DNA of 64,000 nucleotides from Actinokineospora enzanensis DSM 44649 (GTDB taxonomy: Bacteria; Actinomycetota; Actinomycetes; Mycobacteriales; Pseudonocardiaceae). Shown piece by piece: positions 24,798 to 32,404 of this stretch. The position numbers and the translations under genes were made by a program. The stretch spans positions 62,001-126,000 of the forward strand of contig NZ_KB894413.1 of the NCBI RefSeq assembly GCF_000374445.1, read 5' to 3'. Each line of letters opens with the position of its first letter. The stretch's first letter is position 1. The notes under the pieces were generated by a model, which saw nothing but the letters and a program-made list of their open reading frames with translations, was not told the DNA's origin and did not search any database.

Positions 24798-25493
24798 GTG
24801 ACCGTTTCCTCGCCCCAGCGCGGTTTGCTGGAGATCATCGCCCTGACCGTCGCCGACGCGGTCGCCGCCCAGCGCGGTGGCGCCGACCGGATCGAGGTCG
24901 CCGCCCAGATGGACCGGGATGGGCTGGTGCCCAGGCCCTCGGTGGTGGCCGAGATGCGGGCCGCCGTCGACATCCCGCTGCGGGTGATGCTGCGCACCTG
25001 CGACGGCTTCGCCGCCGACACCGACGAGCTGGTGCGACTGCGCGCGGCGGTGGCCGAGCTGCGCGCGGCGGGTGCCGAGGAGTTCGTGCTCGGCTTCCTC
25101 ACCGACGACGGCCGGGTCGACCTGGCGGCGGTGGACGCCGTGGTGCAGGAGCTGGACGGCTGCCCGTGGACCTTCCACCGCGCCGTCGACCACGCCGTCG
25201 ACACCGAGCGGGCCTGGGCCGACCTGCGCGGGCTGCCCGGCCTGGACACCGTGCTCACCGCCGGGTCGGCGCGCGGGCTGGAGGACGGGCTGCCCCGGCT
25301 GGCCGCCCGGGACGACTGGCGCGACGCCGGGGTGCGGCTGCTGGCGGGCGGCGGGCTGCGGCACGCGCACGTGGCCGGGCTGCGCTCGATCGGGGTCACC
25401 GCCATCCACGCGGGCGGGCTCGTCCGGGAGAATTGGGACAGCCCGGTCGAGGTCGAGCGGGTCCGCGAGCTGCGCGAGCTGCTGGACGCCTGA
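24798..25493 (+). CDS. cutC: CutC family protein
   Basis: 231 residues from GTG 24798. TIM-barrel CutC signature: 'LEIIALTVADAVAAQRGGADRIEVAAQMDRDGLVPRP', 'EFVLGFLTDDGRVDL', 'WTFHRAVDHAVD', 'VLTAGSARGLEDGL', 'LLAGGGLRHAHVAGL', 'IHAGGLVRE'. CutC was named for copper homeostasis, but its enzymatic role is unproven. The twin DasR-like sites upstream suggest regulation by amino-sugar phosphates, which would fit a carbohydrate rather than a copper role; this is inference. The next gene starts 12 bp downstream. Confidence 0.9.
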   Translation: MTVSSPQRGLLEIIALTVADAVAAQRGGADRIEVAAQMDRDGLVPRPSVVAEMRAAVDIPLRVMLRTCDGFAADTDELVRLRAAVAELRAAGAEEFVLGFLTDDGRVDLAAVDAVVQELDGCPWTFHRAVDHAVDTERAWADLRGLPGLDTVLTAGSARGLEDGLPRLAARDDWRDAGVRLLAGGGLRHAHVAGLRSIGVTAIHAGGLVRENWDSPVEVERVRELRELLDA

Positions 25494-25504
25494 GGAGAAC
25501 CCCG

Positions 25505-25909
25505 ATGCCCACGGTCCGGACCGAGCGCACCGGCGAGCACGTCTACACCGCCACCAACGGCCGGGGCGCGGCCGTGCAGGTGGGTCGGGCCGGGCAACCG
25601 GGGGTGTTCAGCCCGGTGGAGCTGCTGCTGGCGGCGGCCGCGACCTGCGTGGGCATCACGGCCGAGGAGCTGGCGCTGCGCCGGACGGGCGCGGCGCCGA
25701 CGGTCGCGGCCACCGACGTGCGGCCGCCCGGCGCGCACGAGCTGGACGGGATCCGGCTGGACGTCGGCTACGACATGTCCGCTCTGGACGAGGCGGGTCG
25801 CGCGGAGCTGCTCGCCGTGGTGGAGCGCGCGGTCACCGCGCTGTGCACGGTCACCCGCACGCTCAAAAGCCCCACGGCAGTGGAGATCGTCAACCACAGT
25901 GGAGAGTGA
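25505..25909 (+). CDS. OsmC-family protein
   Basis: 134 residues, ATG 25505 after GAGGAGAACCCC. OsmC fold with the two conserved redox cysteines in 'LAAAATCVGITAEEL' and 'TALCTVTRTLKSP'. OsmC/Ohr proteins reduce organic hydroperoxides with thiols. This one lacks the exact Ohr signature and belongs to the generic OsmC-like group. Probably cotranscribed with cutC. Confidence 0.85.
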   Translation: MPTVRTERTGEHVYTATNGRGAAVQVGRAGQPGVFSPVELLLAAAATCVGITAEELALRRTGAAPTVAATDVRPPGAHELDGIRLDVGYDMSALDEAGRAELLAVVERAVTALCTVTRTLKSPTAVEIVNHSGE

Positions 25910-25936
25910 CGGGGCGCGTGCGGTAGAGATCCGCGC

Positions 25937-26491
25937 ATGACCAAGAACTCGCACTGTTCCCACTGCGGCGCCGCCTATCCCGTCGACCTTCCCTGGCCCA
26001 GGCAGTGCGGGAGCTGTGAGCAGACGTCCTACCTCAACCCGTTGCCGGTGGCGGTGTTGTTGTTGCCGGTGGACGACGGGTTGCTGGTGGTTCGCCGCGA
26101 TATGGAACCGCGCCGGGGCGAGTTGGCGTTGCCGGGCGGCTTCATCGACATGGGCGAGTCCTGGCAGGCGGCGGCCGCGCGGGAGCTGCGCGAGGAGACC
26201 GGCGTGGTGGTGGACGCGGCCGAGGTGCGGCTGTTCGACGCACTCAGCGCCCCGGACGGCACGCTGCTGGTGTTCGGCCTGGCCCCGGGGGTCGCGCGGG
26301 ACGCGCTGCCGCCATCGCGGCCGACCGCCGAGACCACCGGTTGGGAGCTGGTCGACGGCCCCGTCCCCCTGGCGTTTCCGCTGCACACCACGGTGGTGGC
26401 GACCTACTTCGAACGAGTACAGACCAAAGAGGACCGACCGGTCGCGGCGGCTCCCCCGAAGGTCGGAGCCCCGGCTCATCCTCGGGCGTGA
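25937..26491 (+). CDS. NUDIX hydrolase with N-terminal zinc ribbon
   Basis: 184 residues. The N-terminal zinc ribbon (CSHC at residues 7-10, CGSC near 30) is followed by a NUDIX domain with complete box 'GGFIDMGESWQAAAARELREETGV' split as G(x)5E(x)7REVxEE(x)G. Zinc-ribbon NUDIX enzymes include NudC-like NADH/NAD-RNA and ADP-ribose hydrolases. The C-terminal 25 residues are Pro/Ala-rich. It sits 27 bp after the osmC-like gene. Confidence 0.87.
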   Translation: MTKNSHCSHCGAAYPVDLPWPRQCGSCEQTSYLNPLPVAVLLLPVDDGLLVVRRDMEPRRGELALPGGFIDMGESWQAAAARELREETGVVVDAAEVRLFDALSAPDGTLLVFGLAPGVARDALPPSRPTAETTGWELVDGPVPLAFPLHTTVVATYFERVQTKEDRPVAAAPPKVGAPAHPRA

Positions 26492-26566
26492 TGACCGGCG
26501 GCGACCGACTCACTACCGTTTCACCTAGGCCGGAACGGGGGCAGGCCGTCAAGGGTACTGGGGGTG

Positions 26567-26599
26567 TAGCCCCCGCCGGGCAGGTCCCGGCGGGGGCTA
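26567..26599. promoter_or_regulatory. 14-bp inverted repeat overlapping the cobW-type promoter
   Basis: Arms 26567-26580 and 26586-26599 are perfect complements with a 5-nt loop. The right arm runs into the -10 box TACCCT (26598-26603) placed six bases before GTG 26610. There is no T-run, so it could be an operator for the GTPase gene as well as a terminator for the NUDIX gene. Confidence 0.5.
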
Positions 26600-26609
26600 C
26601 CCTCGCCCG

Positions 26610-27578
26610 GTGGACATCCCGGTTCTGGTGGTCGCGGGCTTCCTCGGGGCGGGCAAGACCACCCTGCTCAACCACCTGCTGCGCACCGCGAACACCCGGA
26701 TCGGCGTGGTCGTCAACGACTTCGGCAAGGTCAACATCGACGCCCTGACGGTGGCCGCCCAGGTGGATGCCACGGTGTCGCTGGGCAACGGCTGCCTGTG
26801 CTGCGCGGTCGACCCGGCGGAGCTCGACGCCATGCTCGACCGGCTGGCCCGCCCGGACGGCCCGGTGGACGTGATCGTGGTGGAGGCGAGCGGGCTGGCC
26901 GAGCCGCCCGCGCTGGTCAAGCTGGTGCTGGCCAGCGCGAACCCGATGATCCGCTACGGCGGGCTGGTCGAGGTCGTGGACGCGGCCGAGTTCGCCGCGA
27001 CCCGCGAGCGGCACCCGCAGGTGGAGCGGCACCTGCGCTGGGCGGACCTGGTGCTGCTGAACAAGGCCGACCGGGCCGGGCCGGGGGTGCTGGAGCTGGT
27101 GCGCGAGCTGGCCGGGGGCACGCCGGTGGTGCCGACCGAGTTCGGGCGGGTGGACCCGGCGCTGCTGTTCGACCCGGTGGACCGGCCGGACCCGGTGCAG
27201 CGGCAGCTGTCGTTCGACGACCTGGAGCCGCGCGACCATTCCGAGCACCTGCACGCGGGCTACGCGAGCGTGGCGTTCGGGTCGGACGAGCCGCTGCACC
27301 CGGTGCGGTTCGCCCGGTTCCTGACCGAGCTGCCGGACGGTGTCTACCGGATGAAGGGGTTCACCCGGTTCGTGGGCCACGACGAGCCGTTCCTGCTGCA
27401 CACGGTCGGCCGCGCAGTGCGGCTGACTCCCGCGCCGGACGCGGCCCGCCGCACCGACCTGGTCCTGATCGGCGCCGAGCTGGACGAGACCGGGCTGACC
27501 GAACGGCTGGCCGCGACGGTGGCGCGGGAGCCGGTGGATCCGCTGGACCTGCTGTCGATCACCCGGTTCGTGCGCTGA
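26610..27578 (+). CDS. CobW/COG0523 family GTPase (metallochaperone)
   Basis: 322 residues from GTG 26610 (leaderless spacing to TACCCT). Walker A 'GFLGAGKTTLLNHLL' at residue 10, the metal-binding CxCC in 'NGCLCCAV', 'VVEASGLAEP', guanine motif 'LLNKADRAG', and a C-terminal CobW_C domain ('PDGVYRMKGFTRF'). COG0523 proteins deliver zinc or cobalt to target enzymes using GTP. No Zur-box-like sequence is obvious upstream. Its last 20 bp overlap the convergent signal-peptidase-like gene. Confidence 0.9.
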   Translation: MDIPVLVVAGFLGAGKTTLLNHLLRTANTRIGVVVNDFGKVNIDALTVAAQVDATVSLGNGCLCCAVDPAELDAMLDRLARPDGPVDVIVVEASGLAEPPALVKLVLASANPMIRYGGLVEVVDAAEFAATRERHPQVERHLRWADLVLLNKADRAGPGVLELVRELAGGTPVVPTEFGRVDPALLFDPVDRPDPVQRQLSFDDLEPRDHSEHLHAGYASVAFGSDEPLHPVRFARFLTELPDGVYRMKGFTRFVGHDEPFLLHTVGRAVRLTPAPDAARRTDLVLIGAELDETGLTERLAATVAREPVDPLDLLSITRFVR

Positions 27579-28212
27579 CCCGCCGGGACACCAGGGCCGT
27601 CGCGAGCGCGGCGACCAGCAGGACCCCGCCGACGGTGATCAGGAACCAGGGCAGCCGGGGGGCGCCGTGCGCCACGACGTCGAACTCCTCGGTGAACCCG
27701 GCGGCAGTGAACACGGTCGTGCGCGCGATGTCGCCCCGGTCGGTCCTGGTCGCGCGCCCCAGGATGTCACCGGACGGCACCAGCTTCGGGGCGTCCGAGC
27801 GGGTGTCGACGGCAACCAGCACGCTGCCGTCGGGCACGGTGACCTGGAACGGGGTCGCCGGGGACTCCTCGACGTCCGACAGGTAGTCCTCCGCGATCGA
27901 CGTGGCGCCGATCCGCACCCGCCTGCCCTCGTCGCAGCACTCCACCGTGTCCCCGGCGATGCCGACGACGCGGCCCACCAGGGTCCCGTAGTCGACATCG
28001 GGCACGCCCACCACGATGACGTCCCCGCGCCGCAGCCGCCCGCCCGACTCGTAGCGGACGGACTGCTCGTCCCATACCGTCGGGTACATGGCCCCGCCCT
28101 GGGTGTAGGTGCTCCGGATGTCGGGGACCTGCAAGGCGAGGACGCCGAGACCGGCGGCGAACGCGCCCAGCAACGCCAATACGGCGATCAGCAACACACG
28201 GGCGGGTTTCAC
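27559..28212 (-). CDS. signal peptidase I-like protein lacking the catalytic residues
   Basis: 217 residues from GTG 28212, four bases after the stop of its paralogue. N-terminal span (about 7-27), an S26-like core, and a C-terminal span (about 188-210). In box B the catalytic Ser is Ala ('GGAMYPT', normally 'SMxPT'). In box D the base Lys preceding Arg is Gly ('LVGRVVGIAGDTV'), and box E is degenerate. By family knowledge it cannot cleave signal peptides by the Ser/Lys mechanism. It may bind preproteins or have a structural role. Confidence 0.75.
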   Translation of the reverse strand: MKPARVLLIAVLALLGAFAAGLGVLALQVPDIRSTYTQGGAMYPTVWDEQSVRYESGGRLRRGDVIVVGVPDVDYGTLVGRVVGIAGDTVECCDEGRRVRIGATSIAEDYLSDVEESPATPFQVTVPDGSVLVAVDTRSDAPKLVPSGDILGRATRTDRGDIARTTVFTAAGFTEEFDVVAHGAPRLPWFLITVGGVLLVAALATALVSRRVSARTG

Positions 28213-28216
28213 GGTC

Positions 28217-28885
28217 TCAGTCCACCGACGGTCTACGAGAACGACGGATGGCCGAGACCCCGAGCACGACCGCGATCACCACGAGCACACCGCCGACGCC
28301 GAACAGCACCAGCCGGGTCACGGACGCCTTGTCGGACAACGGTTCCCCGGGCAGACCGGCCGCCGTGAACGCGGTGACCGGCGTGATCGGGCGACCGTCC
28401 ACTCGGACCACCACACCGGAGATCCACTCCTGCGGAACGGATCCCTCGAAAACGGAGTCGACGGAGTTGCCCCGCCAGTCCCCCATGACGAACAGCCGCC
28501 CCTCGGGGACCTTCTCGGAGAAGTTGTTGAGATGAGTGGAGTCGTGGAAGAGGTAGCTCTCGTCGATCGTCTTGCCGTCGACCTTGATGTGCACCCGGTC
28601 GGTGTCGGCCGCCACGGTGTCACCCGGGAGACCGACCACGCGCAGGATCTTGGTCGAGCGGACGTCCTCCGTCCAGTCCCGCGGATAGAACACGACCACG
28701 TCCCCGCGCGCGGGCGTGACACCGGTGCGATAGCCGAGTTCCGAGCCCTTGGTCAGGGTCGGCCGCATCGCGTCGGCGGGCACCACCGCCGTGTCGAGTC
28801 CGTCGAACGGGTCGACCCAGCCGACCGCCGCGGACGCCAGTCCCAATGCCAGTGCTAAGGCGGCCAGGAGCCACCGGACATTCAC
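28217..28885 (-). CDS. signal peptidase I-like protein lacking the catalytic residues
   Basis: 222 residues from GTG 28885, seven bases after GGGGGA; GTG 28888 and ATG 28909 are alternatives. N-terminal span, S26 core, and C-terminal span 'LVLFGVGGVLVVIAVVLGV'. Box B reads 'ADAMRPTL' with Ala at the nucleophile position, box D 'ILRVVGLPGDTV' with Leu where Lys is expected, while box E 'GDWRGNSVDS' is well kept. It is a paralogue of the next gene and probably in one operon with it. Loss of both Ser and Lys in both copies argues for a conserved non-catalytic function. Confidence 0.78.
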   Translation of the reverse strand: MNVRWLLAALALALGLASAAVGWVDPFDGLDTAVVPADAMRPTLTKGSELGYRTGVTPARGDVVVFYPRDWTEDVRSTKILRVVGLPGDTVAADTDRVHIKVDGKTIDESYLFHDSTHLNNFSEKVPEGRLFVMGDWRGNSVDSVFEGSVPQEWISGVVVRVDGRPITPVTAFTAAGLPGEPLSDKASVTRLVLFGVGGVLVVIAVVLGVSAIRRSRRPSVD

Positions 28886-28943
28886 CACGCAATCCCCCAG
28901 TCGGATCATCGTGCGCGGAATGTAGCACCTTTGTGGACACATG

Positions 28944-28977
28944 CCGAGGGGGCGACCCGGCAGGATCGCCCCCTCGG
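28944..28977 (-). terminator. hairpin terminator of the chitinase gene
   Basis: A perfect 12-bp stem (28944-28955 and 28966-28977) with a 10-nt loop, 45 bases after the chitinase stop on the minus strand. Confidence 0.6.
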
Positions 28978-29022
28978 CTTCCACGGTGAGCGGGCCCGAT
29001 CGACCGGGACCGCCCGATTCCA

Positions 29023-31092
29023 CTAGCTGATGGTGAAGTCGTCGGCGAAGACGGTGCCCTGGCCGTACCAGCCGTGCACGTAGATCGTCACCGCGCCGTT
29101 CGCGCCGGTGGTGAACGGGATCGACACCTGCTGCCAGTCGCTGCCCAGCGTCCAGGTGCTGGCGGTGGCCCCGCCGCGAACGCCGATGTAGGCGTAGTTG
29201 CCCTTGACCCAGGCCTTCAGCGTGTAGGCCTTGTTCGGCTGCAGCGTCACGTTCTGCGACGCCTCGCCGGTGCTGGAGCCCGAGGCGCCGACCGACAGCG
29301 CGTAGGTGCCCGCGTGCGCGCCCGAGTTGACCACGGTGGTGCCGTCGACGGCGGTCCACGGGGCCAGCGAGCCGGTCTCGAAGTCACCGTTGGTCACCGA
29401 GCCGCCGGGGGGCTGGGTGCCGTTGACGGTCACCGAGAAGGTCACCGACTTCTTGCCGGACGGGGCCGAGCCGCTGACGGTGAACTGGTAGGTGCCGGGG
29501 GTGGCGTTCGCGGCGGCGGTGACCGTCGCGGTGGAGGTGCCGCCCGCGGTGACCGAGGTCGGGTTGAGGCTGACGGAGACGCCGCTCTGCGGCTTGCCGA
29601 CGCTCAGCGCGATGGTCTGCGCGTTGCCGTTGGTGACGGCGGTGTTGACCGTGGCGGTCGCGGTCTTGCCGGTGTCCACGGTGACCGTGGTCGGGTTGAC
29701 GGCCAGCGAGTAGTCGTTGCCCGGCTGGGTGCCGTTGACCTTCACCGAGACGGTCGCGGTGTGGCTGCCGGAGGCGGCGGCACCGGTGACGGTGAAGGTG
29801 TAGGTGCCCGGGGTGGCGTTGGCGGCGGCGGTGAAGGTCGCGGTCGCGGTACCACCGGCGGTGACGCTACCGGGGTTGACGGTGGCGGTGACCCCGCCCT
29901 GGGCCGCGCCTGCGGTCAGCGTGACGGTCTGGGCGTTGCCCGCGGTGACGGCGGTGGAGATGGTCGAGGTGGCGCTGGCGCCCGGGTTGATGGCGACCGA
30001 GTTCGGGTTCGCGGCCAGCGAGAAGTCGTCGGTCGGGTTCTGCGTGCCGCCGGTGAACTGCTGGAACTTCTTGCTGAAGAACCACTGGTCCTGCGCGATG
30101 CCGGAGCAGTCGTCGCGGGCGGCGCCGCCGGGGCAGCTGCCGTTGTCGCGCTGCAGCGCCCAGAACGACAGGGTGTTGATGCCCTTCTGGTTCGCCCAGG
30201 CGAGCACGGTGTCCGCGTCCGCGGTCTGGAAGGTCTCGGCCGGGCCGAAGTCGTCGACACCGATCATCTCGGTGACGCCGACCATGCCCCACAGCTGGGC
30301 CTGGGTCTTGCCGGGGTAGATCGAGGCGAGGAAGTTGACCAGGCCCTGGGCCGCGGTCTTGGTGTCCTCGGCCATCTTGTGCGTGCCCGCGTTGTCGTAG
30401 TAGTCGAACGTCATCAGGTTGACGACGTCGATCTCCGCGTTGTTCTGCACCGCGTTGCGCAGCATGGCCTTGCCACTGTCGGCCATGCTCGTGGTGGTGG
30501 TCGGCACGGTGTAGGAGAACTGGATCTGGCGGCCGTTGGCCTTGGCCCAGTCCTTGGTGAGCTTGATGGCCTTGTTGCGGCGGTCGACGCCCGCGGAGTT
30601 CTCGATGGAGTCGGCCTCGATGTCGAGGTCGATCCGGCTGATGTCGTAGGTGGTGATCAGCCGCTGGTACTCGGACGCGATCTTGTTGACGTCGGTGCAG
30701 CTGTCGGCCAGCTCGGTGTTCGTGGTGTCGGCGGTGTAGCCGCCGAAGGACGGGATGACGTCACCGCCCGCGGCGCGGATCTGCTGGATCTGGGCGGCGA
30801 AGGTCGAGCCGATCGGCATCGAGGTGTCGCCGTTCCACAGCGCGGTGCAGGAGCCCTGGTTGGCGGTCTGGATGAACGCCATCGTCAGGTACTTGGCACC
30901 GGAGGCGGCGGAGAGAGTGGCCGGGTTCTCGCCGGTCCAGGCCTCGAAGTAGGGCGCGAACACCTTCGCGGGCAGTGGCTTGGCCGCGACCTGGGCGGCC
31001 TCCGCCGAGCCGGTGGCCAGCGCGACGCCGGTCACCGTGGCGGCGGTCGCCGTCAGGGTGAGTAGGGACAACAGTTTTCTGGACAGCCGCAT
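29023..31092 (-). CDS. secreted GH18 chitinase with two Ig-like domains and a C-terminal carbohydrate-binding module
   Basis: 689 residues from ATG 31092 with GGAG upstream. Signal peptide about 1-32. GH18 barrel about 42-355: 'VIPSFGGYT' and 'ISRIDLDIEAD' with Asp155, Asp157 and catalytic Glu159, the SxxDxDxE form of the motif. Two Ig/FN3-like repeats (about 365-455 and 465-550) share 'TAGGTxTATxTAAANATPGTY'. The C-terminal CBM4/9-like domain (about 560-689) has 'GDFETGSLAPW'. It should hydrolyse chitin outside the cell. A DasR-like palindrome 70 bp upstream suggests induction by N-acetylglucosamine. Confidence 0.92.
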   Translation of the reverse strand: MRLSRKLLSLLTLTATAATVTGVALATGSAEAAQVAAKPLPAKVFAPYFEAWTGENPATLSAASGAKYLTMAFIQTANQGSCTALWNGDTSMPIGSTFAAQIQQIRAAGGDVIPSFGGYTADTTNTELADSCTDVNKIASEYQRLITTYDISRIDLDIEADSIENSAGVDRRNKAIKLTKDWAKANGRQIQFSYTVPTTTTSMADSGKAMLRNAVQNNAEIDVVNLMTFDYYDNAGTHKMAEDTKTAAQGLVNFLASIYPGKTQAQLWGMVGVTEMIGVDDFGPAETFQTADADTVLAWANQKGINTLSFWALQRDNGSCPGGAARDDCSGIAQDQWFFSKKFQQFTGGTQNPTDDFSLAANPNSVAINPGASATSTISTAVTAGNAQTVTLTAGAAQGGVTATVNPGSVTAGGTATATFTAAANATPGTYTFTVTGAAASGSHTATVSVKVNGTQPGNDYSLAVNPTTVTVDTGKTATATVNTAVTNGNAQTIALSVGKPQSGVSVSLNPTSVTAGGTSTATVTAAANATPGTYQFTVSGSAPSGKKSVTFSVTVNGTQPPGGSVTNGDFETGSLAPWTAVDGTTVVNSGAHAGTYALSVGASGSSTGEASQNVTLQPNKAYTLKAWVKGNYAYIGVRGGATASTWTLGSDWQQVSIPFTTGANGAVTIYVHGWYGQGTVFADDFTIS

Positions 31093-31161
31093 CGTGCGCT
31101 CCAGTGCAGGGAATGGGCCGCAACCGGGAGGACAACCGCGGTCGCGGTGGTGCTCCCCAAA

Positions 31162-31177
31162 ATTGGACTAGACCAAA
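31162..31177. promoter_or_regulatory. DasR-type operator upstream of the chitinase gene
   Basis: Core TGGACTAGACCA, flanked as ATTGGACTAGACCAAA; 12 of 16 positions match dre. It lies 70 bp from the chitinase start, a usual place for chitinase control by DasR. The rest of 31093-31440 is A/T-richer than average, with CCATT-type short repeats at 31278-31302 and no gene. Confidence 0.6.
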
Positions 31178-31440
31178 GCCGATGTCAAGACCGCTGCGGC
31201 GGGCGGTTCGCCAAGCCGACACGAAAAGGACGAAATTCGAAACAAACGGGCATTTCCGACCCGATTCGGGTGTGAATTGCCATTACCATTGCCATTTATC
31301 CGGCCTGTTCCACGGCGGTCGACAATCTCGACGACCACCACCGCCCGCCCCTCGCGGCCGCCCCCGCCGACCCGGTCGTGCCGTTGTCGCACCACGCCTG
31401 ATCTGCGAGGATGCGGCCGTTCCCGAGCAGAGGAGAACCG

Positions 31441-31854
31441 ATGTCCGCCCGGCTCAACCCCTACCTCAACTTCCCCGGCACGGCCCGCCAGGCCATGGAG
31501 TTCTACCAGGAGGTCTTCGGCGGCCACCTGGTACTGAACACCTTCGGCGAGCTCGGCGGCGCCGACGGTACCCCGCTCGCCGACAAGATCATGCACGGCC
31601 AGCTGGAGACCCCGTCCGGGTTCACCCTGATGGGCGCGGACCTGACCCCCGACATGCCGCACGACCGCGGCGTCAACTCGATGGTCGTCAGCCTCAGCGG
31701 CGACGACGACGCGCTGCGCGGGTACTGGGAGAAACTGTCCGCGGACGGCACCGTGACCACGCCGTTGGAAAAGCAGATGTGGGGTGACGAGTACGGCGCC
31801 TGCGTGGACAGGTTCGGCATTCCCTGGCTGGTGAACATCGGCGCGCCCCGGTGA
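31441..31854 (+). CDS. VOC/PhnB-like protein
   Basis: 137 residues, ATG 31441 after GAGGAGAACCG. PhnB/YjdN-type glyoxalase fold: 'LNPYLNFPGTARQAMEFYQEVFGGHL', 'MHGQLETPSGFTLMGAD', 'QMWGDEYGACVDRFGIPWLVN'. Such proteins are widespread in actinobacteria and unassigned. Shares GTGA with the next gene. Confidence 0.85.
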   Translation: MSARLNPYLNFPGTARQAMEFYQEVFGGHLVLNTFGELGGADGTPLADKIMHGQLETPSGFTLMGADLTPDMPHDRGVNSMVVSLSGDDDALRGYWEKLSADGTVTTPLEKQMWGDEYGACVDRFGIPWLVNIGAPR

Positions 31855-32288
31855 CCTACGCGGTCGCCGTGGCCGAGGCGCCCGCGCGACCGACGGCGGT
31901 GCTCACCGCGAGCACGACCTGGCCGGAGTACCCGGGCGTGTGGCCGCGGCTGCTGGACCGGGTGCACGCGGGCATTCGGTGGAGCGGGCCGGGGCGCAAG
32001 GGGCGCAACGTGATGCTCTACCTGGACGACACGCCGAACGTCGAGGTCGGCGTCGAACTGGACCAGCCGGTGGAGATCACCGCCGACCTGGTCCGTTCCA
32101 TCCTACCGGCGGGCCGGGTGGCGTCGACCGTCCACCGCGGCCCCTACTCCGGTCTGGGCGCCGCGCACGAGGCCGTGCTGCGCTGGTGCGCCGAGCACGG
32201 AGAACGGCCGGTGGGCGTGCGCTGGGAGGTCTACGGGCACGGGGACGAGGAGTCACCCACGACCGAAGTGCACTACCTGCTGGGTTGA
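31851..32288 (+). CDS. GyrI-like small-molecule-binding protein
   Basis: 145 residues from GTG 31851, overlapping the VOC stop. GyrI-like fold (AraC effector-binding domain): 'VEVGVELDQPVEI', 'LPAGRVASTVHRGPYSGLGAAHEAVLRWCAEHG', 'RWEVYGHGDEESPTTEVHYLL'. Stand-alone GyrI proteins bind or hydrolyse toxic cyclic compounds. A hairpin terminator follows immediately. Confidence 0.82.
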   Translation: MTYAVAVAEAPARPTAVLTASTTWPEYPGVWPRLLDRVHAGIRWSGPGRKGRNVMLYLDDTPNVEVGVELDQPVEITADLVRSILPAGRVASTVHRGPYSGLGAAHEAVLRWCAEHGERPVGVRWEVYGHGDEESPTTEVHYLLG

Positions 32289-32291
32289 GAC

Positions 32292-32325
32292 ATCCGGGCG
32301 GCGCGCCATGGCACGCCGCCCGGAT
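32292..32325 (+). terminator. hairpin terminator
   Basis: A perfect 12-bp stem, 32292-32303 and 32314-32325, with a 10-nt loop, starting three bases after the stop of the GyrI-like gene. Confidence 0.65.
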
Positions 32326-32404
32326 CGCCCGGAACGCCACACACACAACGGGTACCGACCGCCGTTCCGGAGCACACAGCGTAACGGCCCGGCGCGGTGT
32401 GTGA

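Noticed and set aside
29074-31065. Very long open frame antisense to the chitinase gene
   Set aside because: Composition is that of a shadow frame (Arg/Gly/Val-rich, no domain), and the sense strand has signal peptide, GH18 motif and repeats.
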